A stretch of 64,000 nt of DNA from Tubulanus polymorphus. Lineage: Eukaryota; Nemertea; Palaeonemertea; Tubulaniformes; Tubulanidae. Below the pieces are notes generated by a model. It was not told the origin of the DNA, searched no databases, and saw nothing but the letters and a program-made list of their open reading frames with translations. Below are positions 53,403-64,000 of the stretch, one piece after another (the stretch's first letter is position 1; every line of letters starts with the position of its first letter). The position numbers and the translations under genes were made by a program. The stretch is from assembly GCF_964204645.1 (NCBI RefSeq), contig NC_134030.1:5640278-5704277 (forward strand), written 5' to 3'.

Positions 53403-56400
53403 ATGGCCGGTGACGATGAGGAGAAAAAGATTTTACCGATGAGTAAAGTGTACGACGAGTCGATGAATCAGGGCTACAATAACGAGAAAACGAACGGATC
53501 GTGTTGGAATTGTATTCCTAAACGTTACATTCTAGCAGCAATGGCTTTCATGGGATTCAGTAAGTAACAATGATAAAGGAAGAAGCTGCCCCTTGAGCCG
53601 CGTTACCCGGCTGAAAATCATATGCTTGTTATGAAGTTCGCAATCATCATCGACGGAAAATAGCTGTCTTTTTACCAGGTGTTGCGGTATGAAATTTGGT
53701 GGGAAATAATGATTATTTCTGCGCCTTATTCTTTCAGTGAATGTTTACTCTTTACGAGTGAATCTAAGCATTGCGATTGTTGCCATGGTTAACAACCGTA
53801 CAGTTACAGTCAACGGTACAGTCAAAGAACGGGTAAGAGACACCATATCATCAGGACTGAGCATACTCGGGGCCTGACTTACACTATACCAATGCCATTA
53901 TTCCGTTTTTAACAACAAGGATCAAAATTCATTTCATTGTTTTCCATGGAATCTAAAACGTTTTATAGTACATGAATCTACTTAATCTTTTCTCGATGTC
54001 CGTCTAGTCTCCAATAGTTTCAGAAGATTTATATGTAATTCTTCTTTACCGTGTCTGTAATGCATATGCTATGTTTGAACATATTTTTTGTGCTCGGTGC
54101 AAATGCATTTTTATTGGGGTAATAAACTATATTGCAGATTGTAAGTTCATAGAATACTAATTATCTATGACCACGGTATTATTAGCCTACTCTCAAAATG
54201 CTCTAAAAATCATGATTATTCTGCAGATTATTTCCAATCAAGCGACTGCATTGTATATAACTCATTGGAATCAGCTTCATAGGCATTCTGTATATCAATA
54301 TGAAATGATTTTGGACATGTCTACATGTATGTTTATATGAAATAGCAGGTGCTGCTGAAGTCCCCTTACATCTATATAGGCTTATACACACATTCCGAAC
54401 AATCATGGTACAGCTGATGAAATGATTATCGACAATAGAAATGACCCTTTTTAATCAATAATCATTTCGTAATACAGTGGCACTGATAATTACTTTTTTC
54501 ATTTCGTATACGTCTTTATGTTCATAATCATGACGAAAAAATGTGTTATGTGAATTGAACATGAATACGAGAAACTAGGGAAGAGATTGAAAGACCATAT
54601 CCTGGGGCATATCTTAAAAAATAAGTGAAATTCAAATAAGTATCTTTTTTTCAGATCGCACCATTTCAATGGAATTCAAAAATGCAAGGATACGTCCTAA
54701 GTTCATTTTTCTATGGATATATTCTAACGCAGTTTGCTGGCGGTAAGTCTGCGCTATTTCGTTAGTTTCTCGTCTCATGAATTTCTAGTTGGTGTTATTA
54801 GTCTCTAGTCGATTGATCACACGCTGCAGAACTGTCGTCGCATCTCCATCGAATAATGCTAATCACGCAATCAGGAATTAATGTAATCTGTTCTTTTCTG
54901 AATCTCATCTCAAAAACGTAATAAGAGCTCGCCGACAGCGACGTATTTTGATGCTTTACGTGTAGGCGATGATATCACCGATTTAAATGCGAAATTCTGA
55001 AATACCTAGGGATAAATTCCAGTTGAAAGATGTGGAATCGATTAATTGGAAGGTTACGAATAACGAGAAAACTAACGTTAAAGTTTATGACGCCATTAAA
55101 AATAATACATACTGTATATCGCTTAATATTGTCGACAAAAATGATAAGATATGAAATATGTATTTAGTACCAAGGATCAATACAATTATTTTGTGTTTGA
55201 ATATATCGATAATTGTATTGCCCGGCAACTAGTCTAGACCCGATATATTGATGACGTAGCGCGCATCCTTCCAAAAGTGATTATCAAAATATATCAAAAA
55301 TAGAATAAGAGGAAATGTATTTAATTACAAAATAATCGCCAAAATTCACAATATTGTAATTGTTATTTTGAAACACCAATATTGATGACGTGGTGCACAT
55401 CAACTCACATAGAACCCCTTAAATAACGCTCACTTAGTATCAATGTATATAAACATTACTCTAACGGTTTTTACGGCGTCAAAAATGCAATATATGGGTA
55501 TCTTATCTGCTGGTCTTTGTCACGTGTCAATTACATTTCGCGCAACAAGAAACCTCACGTAGTTTCTGATGTCAACAGGTGAGACGAGCAATCATTGACA
55601 ACAAACACAACGCCTGATGTTGATTCGATGGTCGCAATTCTCCGTCGGGTTACCATAGTTACTAAATAGGTCGTCACTCCTCAGGTTCTCTTAATAATCT
55701 CTCAGACAATTTCGAACGATCGGTATAAATAAGGAAGCACTTACATGTAACAAACAGTGGTTTGCGTTAGATAATCATCCCTTATACATTAGAGCTTTAC
55801 ACACCTAACTATAACCAGTGCGTATCTGAGAGATTTGAGAGTAATTTCTACTCCATAAAGTTTAAAAAAGATCTCAGTTAAAAGCATTTCTCTTCATGCA
55901 ATATATTAAGCGACTTCATAGCCCTGTTTATTGTTCACCGTGTTCAAATGTATATGGAGCGCGGTAAATGTGTACTATTGATAATATCTTTAGAACTCAA
56001 CTTCTCCCTAAAATATTTGAAATACTCTCAAAATCAGAATCGTTTCTATAGTTTATTTTCAATAAAACTTCTACTATTTTCGATATGAAAAAACTCTCGT
56101 TTTTGTTGGAAACTACTACAATTAAAGATATCAGGTCTGTTCTGGGGTATACACGTATTTTTATACGAGCTACGGAATATCAAGAAGTCTTTCAACCTCG
56201 GTGTTTGGTATAGGCGCACATTATTAATGTTTGATTAACTTCAGAGAGAAATTCATTTGATTTTATCCGAAACGATAGAATCAATTGAAGACCGAATAAC
56301 CGCTAGCGAACCTGTTAGATCCTCGCTATTAACGTGAGGAGATTCTTCAATTGGCCGTCGCACCGGCAGATGAAGATTCGAAAGATGTGTTTTGATCTGC

Positions 56401-59400
56401 TCGGAAGAAACCGCCGCTATAAGACTTCATCAGCGCGTAATACGACTTCATTGCAGTTTAATTAGCCTGGGTCAGCTTTCATCAACCGAGCAGTAATCAA
56501 CGCTCTGATTGCACCAAATCAAATAACCACAAATACGGTATCGCGCAGCTTACGTTAGTTCGTTATTACGATTATTTAACGATCCTCGGCTCAAATTTAA
56601 TTTCTACCTCGGCGAATGATTACTTTCGTTCTCGGTAATCGCGCCTCCTCGGTAGATTCGTTATTGCTTTGATTTCCTCGGTCGCTCATTTCCGCCGCAC
56701 GGGTCTAGCGTTCATCAGCATCCGATAAGTTTTATAGCGTTTTTCACAATATGGCGTCGCCAGTATGTTCTGGAATCAGATTGCAAACCTTCAGTCATTC
56801 GGGGCAACAGATTTAATCTCGAGGGTTCAGTTTCGCAGTGTTAACGCGAGTTAACATGATGCCCAACGTAAATCATAGGCTAGCTTTGATTCGTACTGAC
56901 AGGCTGGGGTGTATCCTGGGGGCACTAAACTGTACAAGTCCATCAAGCTTCTCGTCAACAAAAATATTGGTGTACTTCAGTGAAGAGGGGCGCCTCGTAT
57001 ATTGCCTTTTTGCCTTCGAAATACGATCGGCCCCTAGTGATTTTGGTTCGTATTGGGAGTGTGTGTAATACATATTCGAAACGCCAAATCAACGATACAC
57101 GCAGGTTATCGCCAGGGGCCTGTTGCACAGTCGTGACTTAAGTCCAAAAGTAGTCTTAAATCTTAAGACTGGTCTTAAGTTGTTAGATTGGCTATATAAC
57201 TAAGTTCGTCTTAGACTAAGCCATGACTATGCAACCGGCCCCAGTAGTCTAAGCTGTTATTCGTGTCTATGTGATTGTCACGACTCAACCTCACGTGCAC
57301 GTATCTCCCTAATAGAATTACTGAAAATCATGCCGCATATAATCCACTTACATAGATATTGACATAAATAGATACATGGTGTATTTATATTTCAGGTTAT
57401 CTGGCTCGAAGATTCGGTGCTAAATACCTATTCGGCGGAGGTATCGCGATAACTGGCTTATTGACGTTGTTTACACCTGTCTTGGCGAAAGTGAACGTCT
57501 GGGTGTTAGTCGCCTCTCGTGTTTTGATGGGAATATGTGAGGTTAGGGAAACACTCAAATTGTGAAAAAATATATACAGTAAAAGTCTTTCATAATGCCA
57601 CTATTGGGAACATGGTGGCGTTATAACTAATGTGGCGTTATATAGAATGGTACTTCCATTGAATTTATTTTCATTGGGCAAATTCATTCTCTACTATTTA
57701 TTGGCTGTAGCATTAAAAAGGATGGCGTTATAATGGACTTCGACTGTATTTCATTGCAATTCTGGGTTAAATGAATTATCCCACGAAGATGTATTGTTCA
57801 ATTAGTCTTTGTCTGATACGAATTCAATTCACACTCAATTCTTATATTATGTTTAAAGGGTGTCACATTCCCTGCCATCCATACTCTATGGAGTAAATGG
57901 GCCCCACCGTTAGAACGAAGTAAACTCGCTATCACTACATTCTCCGGTAAGTAAATCTACAGTCAATAATGCATACTTCTTATTTGATTGAATATGTTTT
58001 ATATAATACATTATGTATTAGGCCTATAACGAATTTTCGAAAATCAACATAACCAGTAAAACTCAAGAGAAGCTAGTTAATGTTGCCTGGAATGAAGTTT
58101 ATTGGATCTTGAACTGCTTGTATCCATCTGTGAGCCTTCAATTTGTCCGATAGATTTTAACGTGGCTTTTGGTGATGTTGCTTTGCAGGAGCGTACTCGG
58201 GCACAGTCGTAGCTATGATAATATCCGGGTTGATGGCCGAACACCTCAACTGGGAGGCGATTTTCTATTTTTTCGGCGGATTAGCGATTGCTTGGTTTAT
58301 GGTTTGGTGTTTGTTGATTACCGAATCTCCGCAGACCCACCCTTCAATCACTCGACTCGAGTTGGAATACATCGAACATAGCATCGGATTTTCAGATAAA
58401 AAAGCCGATGTAAGATATGTTTGTTATACATTTTGCAAATCTTTAAGATATATTACAAAAACCGCTTCCAAAAGCGTCATTAGTATAGAACATAACGTTC
58501 TTTACTAATGATGCAGACTGATGTTATCTACGTCAATATATGATTAAAGACCTCGAATACTGTGTTACATATTCATTATATTCATCTGTCTTTTAGAGTC
58601 AAGCGACACCGTGGAAATCGATCTTCACATCCCTACCGGTAATGGCTATTACAGTCGCCCATTTCGGAGAGAACTGGGGATTTTATACATTGCTCACCGG
58701 CTTGCCGAGTTTTATGAACAATGTTTTCCATTTTTCGCTGCAGAAGGTACGAAAAAATAATTACCTAAAGCATGAATAATGTCTTCAATAAGTAAATTAC
58801 GAAGATATTTGTTTTGTTTAATGTAGTCCGGATTTCTGGCCGCTTTGCCGTATTTGGTGATGGCTTTAGCCGCTCAGCTCGGTGGGAATTTCGCTGACTG
58901 CCTGCGAGGACGTCTAGGATGTTCAACTACTCTGGTTCGCAAATTGTTCAACGCGGTTGGTACGTATATTTCCCCAGTAACTCCTTCCTAGTAAACCCAA
59001 ACCCCGCACACAGCGCACATTTGCTTTTGCATGTTGAATGAAAACCTTTTTTAGAAACTCTCATTAATATACGTATTTCTATTTCTCAACAGCATTTTCT
59101 GGTCAAGCTATTTTCCTGATTATAGTCGGGTTTACCCCTAATATAAACGCTGCTGTCGTATCGTTGACATTAGCAGTTGGTCTGGGAGGATTCTGTTACG
59201 CCGGATTCGCTGTCAATCATCTAGATATCGCCCCTCAGGTAATCAATCTACGTATATTCGATTTGTTTCGCCTGGTTTGTCATAAAAATGAACTTCCAGC
59301 AATGTGACATAGGCTACATATGAATATCGCATCGATTCTGATAATTGTACCGGAAATATGCGGTATCCAATTGTAGCAGGTGTACAGATTTATGAGATTA

Positions 59401-60068
59401 CCGGAATTTTTAATATATTGATATCTATTTTATGCAGTATGCTGGAATATTGATGGGAATTACCAATACAGTGGCGACTATACCAGGAATTGTTAGTCCT
59501 ATTATCACCGGGCAAATTGTACAACACAAGGTAAATGAAATTATAATTTCATTTGGAAGGTGCCCCATATACCTATCATCAAAAATACATACTTGATACA
59601 CGTTATACAAGGGATTCTGTGCGAGTCGATGTGCACTACGTCATCAATATTGACGTTTCAAAATAACAATTATGAATTTTGGCGTTTATTTTGTAATTAG
59701 ATATATTTCATAAGTCTCATTCTATTTTTGATAAATTTTGATGATTACTTTTTGAGCGGATGTGCTCCGCTTAATGTAGTTTTGCTATCACCTGATCGTA
59801 TACAATGATTTGGAATCGAGAGGGAGGTCATCCCGCTGACAAAATTTTCAGTACATCACTTCATTTTTTTCAGCTGGCTTCCGAGTGGCGCATCGTGTTC
59901 TTCATCGCTGCCGCTATCTATCTGGCCTCAATGGTCGTCTACGTCATATTCGCTTCCGGTGAAACTCAACAATGGGCCAAGATCGCTAACGGCTACGAGG
60001 TCCATTCGACGCTGACCGACGTCGAAGAGGAAGACGAAGAGGACGAAAAGAATGAAACCGTTCATTGA
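53403..60068 (+). CDS. SLC17A5: SLC17-family anion transporter, sialin-like
   Basis: Eleven exons close in phase to 503 residues (human sialin 495): 53403-53559, 53738-53832, 54655-54742, 57396-57541, 57859-57946, 58189-58409, 58597-58746, 58827-58959, 59093-59238, 59438-59530, 59874-60068. It is a twelve-span major-facilitator protein. TM1 has [20 protein letters not shown] and [11 protein letters not shown] as in SLC17 members, followed by a luminal loop with NRT and NGT glycosylation sites. Other family blocks are [56 protein letters not shown] and [10 protein letters not shown] near the end. Sialin exports sialic acid and acidic sugars from lysosomes with protons; other SLC17 members load glutamate or nucleotides into vesicles, and invertebrates have many paralogues, so the substrate is uncertain. 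The C-tail is acidic ([11 protein letters not shown]). Intron 3 (2.65 kb) is the largest. AATAAA lies at 61383-61388. Confidence 0.88.
55242..55410 (-). repeat. Dispersed repeat, copy in SLC17 intron 3
   Basis: About 150 bp matches the reverse complement of 59620-59777 (shared TATCAAAAATAGAAT, AATTACAAAATAA, TTGTTATTTTGAAAC, CAATATTGATGACGT). Confidence 0.75.
55985..56140 (+). repeat. Dispersed repeat, copy in SLC17 intron 3
   Basis: It shares a diverged sequence with 60424-60580, including ATTTTCAAT, ACTCTC and AAACTACTACAATTAA-GA-ATCAGGT. Confidence 0.5.
57115..57245. mobile_element. Short MITE (GGGGCCTGTTGCACAGTCGTG type)
   Basis: Inverted ends GGGGCCTGTTGCACAGTCGT and CATGACTATGCAACCGGCCC with internal CTTAAG/CTTAGACTAAG repeats. 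It lies in SLC17 intron 3. Confidence 0.65.
59620..59777 (+). repeat. Dispersed repeat, inverted copy in SLC17 intron 10
   Basis: The reverse complement matches 55242-55410 over about 150 bp. The two copies could pair within the SLC17 pre-mRNA. Confidence 0.75.
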
Positions 60069-62079
60069 AACCACCCTCTCCCCTGAAGAGACTGGAGCCG
60101 GATCCTTCAGCTGAATGTTGATAATGTCTGTTGTCGCATTATTGTGTGATGAGTGATATATATTGTGATCAATAAGTTCTTCGTAACTCTAAAAAATAAG
60201 TGCAGTAATGTCTCTCCCAGCTACATTGGGGCCACGCGATAGATAGATCAAGCATCAACTGGAACTAACTGCCGAACTGTTAAAATCTCCATGCCTAACC
60301 ACAATGACCAATTGAACAATCACGTTAAAGAGGATTTAGAATCTGAATGCATATTGAAAATACTTACGGTTGCCCTAAGCAGACCTGGCTACAATAACAA
60401 TTTAAGAGCATTTATTTTCCTCTCAGGTTAAGAGCTCAATTATTCCCAAAAATATCAAAAAACTCTCAGAATCGGAATAATTTCTAGTTCATTTTCAATT
60501 TAACTAGTATTTAAAATGTCAAATTGCTCTCAATTTTGGTACAAACTACTACAATTAATGACATCAGGTAGCCGAGTCTGCGTAGGAAACTCTGCTCGCA
60601 ATTTTGGTACAAAGTACTACAATTAATGACATCAGGTAGGTAACGTGTGATATTATTTTATCAAACCATCATCTATTGGAACTTCGTATAACTTCCCTCC
60701 AGCGGCTCTTTCATTTTCTGTATTTTGTTTGGAAATTCTGCTTTTAAACAACATGAAGTAAAGCAATCGAGATTTCATACTCGGGGTCCATTGCCCTTCA
60801 TATGTAGTAGAAAATGACCGAAAAGACGACGATGTTGTATAATGTCTAGTATTTAAGTTTTACATATGTGTCTGCATACATAAATCTAACTAATTTGTTT
60901 AAATTGTAAAAAATGTTATTGATTGTAACAAAATGTCGAATGATACGTCATGGTCACTTTTTCCAGTCTCACGAAAACTGTGGTTGATAGTCGACGTGAA
61001 ACTGGAATATTGTAGATTAATGTTGAAACTTTGTAGAATACTAGAGGTCAATACTTACCAAGCTGCATTTGTGTACATAGTAATCCGGGTGTTTAATCGA
61101 GGGATGATAATAACAACTGTGATTGTATTTTCACGTTACAGTATTCTACTAGTACAACGCGAAAGACTTTATTTTTTATGCAAATTATTTAGGACGACAT
61201 ACGTAAAGACACCAATGTTCTCTATTTTGCTAGAATAGAAATTTCAATCCACTTCTGTTGATGTATTGGTATATATATAGATATACACTGTATTATTAAA
61301 AAGGATCTATGTATATTTTATGAAAATCAAATATTCATGTATACACGTTTATTGTTTATTGTCTTGTGATCAAATTCCGTTGAATAAAAAACTATATTTT
61401 GTTTGAGATTATGTCATTATTGGAACGCGCTTGTGAGTTTTATTTCGGCGAAGACATGGGCTTCCTGCTTCTTTCTTCCTAATAGTCAGTAAACCAAGAT
61501 CACGCTCGAAATGTGACCCCCGAAATATTCAACTAGCTGGTCACTGGTGTCCGGCATCGAACCCAGAGTTGGATTACGCATGTTTGAAGTTTGATTTCTA
61601 TTTCGGGGTTATCACGTACATCGACTGACCTTTGCTGAGTGCCAGAGCGAAATCTGATAAACAAAATGTGTTTAGCGAATGTCAGTAGGTCAGTGTTGCG
61701 TTTCCTATATCTTGGACCCCAGATACAGATTCTCATTATGCAGTACCGTGCTGAGATCAGATGTATACGTGAATTCGTTTCTGTTTTTGTCGTTCAGTTT
61801 CGATCATCTTTTAAACTATATTTGAATAGTTTATGTTGACATACTCTAGAGTGTTGGAAATATGTAAAACGATCGTTTGAAGTCGGCCAACATAAACACG
61901 AAGAAGGAGTTTAGGTCATAAGAGGATGAGATGATACCACATATGGCCAGCATTATCATTATCTGGATATAGGTGCATATATGATACACATATAGGAATT
62001 TAAAAACTGCGGACGATTAGCAAGAGAGTGAAAGTTCCGCTTATTATAACGGAAAAATTCTAAGGATTTGTGCAAGAAA
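60069..62079. other. SLC17 3' UTR and intergenic region
   Basis: It holds the tandem segment at 60424-60645 and AATAAA at 61383-61388, a possible end of the SLC17 transcript. No other gene is supported. Confidence 0.5.
60424..60645. repeat. Tandem duplicated segment in the SLC17 3' region
   Basis: AATTTTGGTACAAACTACTA followed by CAATTAATGACATCAGGTAG appears twice about 65 bp apart (near 60533 and 60600). A diverged relative lies at 55985-56140. Confidence 0.7.
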
Positions 62080-64000
62080 ATGTCGTCAGAAATATGGATC
62101 GTTTTCATCTGTTTTACGGTAACCCTGGTAACTGAATTATCGGCGAGAAGTGGCGGAGATCTGATCGAAAGCGAACAGTCGCAAACTGCAGGAAAAGAAT
62201 CATTCTTTATGCTCAGGTAAGCGTAGCCTGCGGGATGCTGGGTTACAGCTGTAATGATTCTCTTTGATTTACATCATTGGCCTTTATTTGTGGACGAACA
62301 ACTGTATACTTGAAAGAAATTGCTGGATATCTCCTTGCTTTTACATTAATTTCGACAACATCTCTATAGCCTACTCTACAGAAAATTGCTGACTCTCTAT
62401 GAAACTTTCAGGGGCCCAAATGTTTGCAAATTCGGGCATATGTTCACTTGTTGTCCTGGTTGGACTCAGATACGCAGGGATGGACCATGCAATAAACGTA
62501 AGACTTCCAATTATCACAGAAGACAGATGTGTCATTAACCATAATCTAAATGATTATTGACTGTTCATATATAGTTTCATTATTTTCAAATTTGTTGTAT
62601 ATTTTCTAGCCGTATGTACATTTGATTGCGGTGATGGTGGAGCATGTACCGCTCCTGACACTTGTAGATGTCGTGACGGGAAATCATCGGTGACCTGCGA
62701 CGCGGCGAGACTTCCAGAGGCTAATGCTGTCATGAGACAACGCGAGAGACGGACTTGCACGCAGCTTCGGTGTCATCAAGGTTGCGCGATTTATATGGGC
62801 CAGGCTTACTGCACTTGTCGCCGCGGTTACCATCTAAGTGTCGACGGAAGATTCTGCGTTGGTATGTTGACGTGAAGACACCACGAGTCCACGGAGGCGG
62901 CCACTGATTAGACATTTACCAGCATAATATGGTTTTTGAACGATAACAATTTCAACTCTATCTTTACAGATATAAACGAATGTTTAAGCTCTAATGTACC
63001 GTGCCAACAACGATGTTTGAACATTGCCGGAAGTTATCGTTGTTCCTGTTCGGCTGGTTACCAGTTACAGGTCGATGCGACTTCATGTCAACCAATCGAA
63101 CTAACCGGTAATGTCGTTTTTAGTCCGTACTTTCCGGTTGATAACTGCGAATCGAGAATACAAATTGTAGCGGTATAATTCACAGTTCTCGTTGTACGTG
63201 ACATGTTTTGATAATGCTTCGATAAACAGATCAGTGTTCTAAGCTCAACCTCGTATAACGTTTGGTGTATTTCTGTCCCCATGCGTCATCTACCCATTGC
63301 CGGTAACAACAAAAAATGGTCCCTTCTTTCGACCAGAAATGATGCATGATAATTATCAAATGCTCTTTTTAGATGAGAATTGTAAAGATGGAAATTGCAC
63401 TGATCAACAGGATTCTCAGCCGAGTTGGAGAGATGCTAATCCGGGCACTCTAGTCAATCAGCGCCATGTTTATCACGGAGGCCAAGGTCAACCGATGTTC
63501 GCTGGCGATGATTTTGACGGTCAGATCGGAGAAATAATGGAAACGTCAGAAACGGAAAGAGCTCGGGGTAGAAGGCGCGCGTTGAGAGTACGAGACCCAC
63601 ATCGGAGGCATCTGAAAGTTTTACGTCGACTGGACACGACGATCAAACGATCGGGTCGAAGAAAACCGTTGAGAAAGATCGATCGCGAAACGTTGCGTAG
63701 TTTAAGACACCCGTGCGCCGGTGGAAAGTGTAAAAACATCAATCTGAAATCGATCAGCAGCGTACTGAGAGATATGCAAACGTCAGAGGCGATCTCACGA
63801 GCTGATCAAAGCGGAACCGTTAAGTCCGGCAAGCGCCGAGTCAGCTACGGTATTACTTATCTACCTGAGACGGGTGATGGTGGTCGGATTCCGACCGTTT
63901 CTCGCGGTGTTTCAAACACTTTAACGACGGATGAACTGGTTCCAAACGGCCACTATACCCAGACAGTTGTCGACCAAGCCGGACAAACCGATACGAATTT
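62080..64000 (+). CDS. Secreted EMI/EGF-like protein, 5' part (runs off window)
   Basis: Five exons, 62080-62216, 62412-62497, 62610-62861, 62970-63107 and 63373 to the window edge, join in phase to at least 413 residues. A signal peptide (IWIVFICFTVTLVTELSA) is followed by an acidic spacer, a Cys module VCKFGHMFTCCPGW typical of the start of nephronectin/EGFL6- and EMI-type proteins, an EGF-like unit (CTFDCGDGGACTAPDTCRC), an unusual spacer, a second EGF (CHQGCAIYMGQAYCTCRRGY) and a calcium-binding EGF (DINECLSSNVPCQQRC ... CSCSAGYQLQ). Exon 5 is a long Arg-rich, Cys-poor stretch with dibasic/furin-like clusters (RARGRRR, RRKPLRK), open to the edge. The predicted role is as an extracellular matrix or signalling protein. 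Orthology is not established; nephronectin/EGFL6-like is a guess from the CCPGW-EGF order. Confidence 0.78.

Overview
The window is nuclear DNA from an animal, probably a marine invertebrate. Genes are split into many short exons with GT/AG introns, the sequence is AT-rich, and short palindromic transposon relics (MITEs, fold-back elements, SINE tails) sit in nearly every intron. Protein similarity to vertebrate orthologues is strong but not vertebrate-like in detail. A spiralian (mollusc, annelid or brachiopod-like) source is my inference and is not proven by the sequence.

I reconstructed eleven protein-coding genes by finding open frames, joining them at GT/AG sites and checking that the codon phase closes at every junction. 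Left to right they are: a secreted Gly/Ser/Tyr/Asp repeat protein (+, 3285-4237); a four-span MS4A/CD20-like membrane protein (+, 5947-6762); ACBD5, a tail-anchored peroxisomal acyl-CoA-binding protein (-, 7823-14825); CREBZF, an intronless bZIP factor (+, 15300-16382); SPAG16/PF20, an axonemal WD-repeat protein (-, 19734-24095); ORC4 (+, 24362-28648); a PKNOX/PREP TALE homeobox gene (+, 29948-34745); CFAP91/MAATS1, a radial-spoke-associated axonemal protein (-, 37067-44548); a DXD glycosyltransferase (+, 46678-47553); an SLC17/sialin-type transporter (+, 53403-60068); and the 5' part of a secreted EMI/EGF-like gene (+, 62080 to the window edge).

Two pairs are head-to-head with short shared promoters: ACBD5/CREBZF (474 bp between start codons, two CCAAT boxes and an ATF/CRE-like site) and SPAG16/ORC4 (266 bp, with a canonical RFX X-box next to SPAG16). 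CFAP91, the second ciliary gene, also has an X-box-like site upstream. Apart from these pairs the genes do not form a pathway cluster.

The most unusual structures are an 873-bp inverted-repeat element at 52084-52956 built from modules with GGCGCGCC palindromes and flanked by TTAA; a recurring motif CTGATGA-hairpin-GAAA in at least six fold-back repeats in introns, which resembles a hammerhead ribozyme core; a 50-bp perfect palindrome after the MS4A-like gene; and the orphan repeat-rich secreted protein. Intergenic tracts at 1-1987, 16582-19681, 35217-37066, 44659-46677 and 47554-52083 hold no gene I can support.
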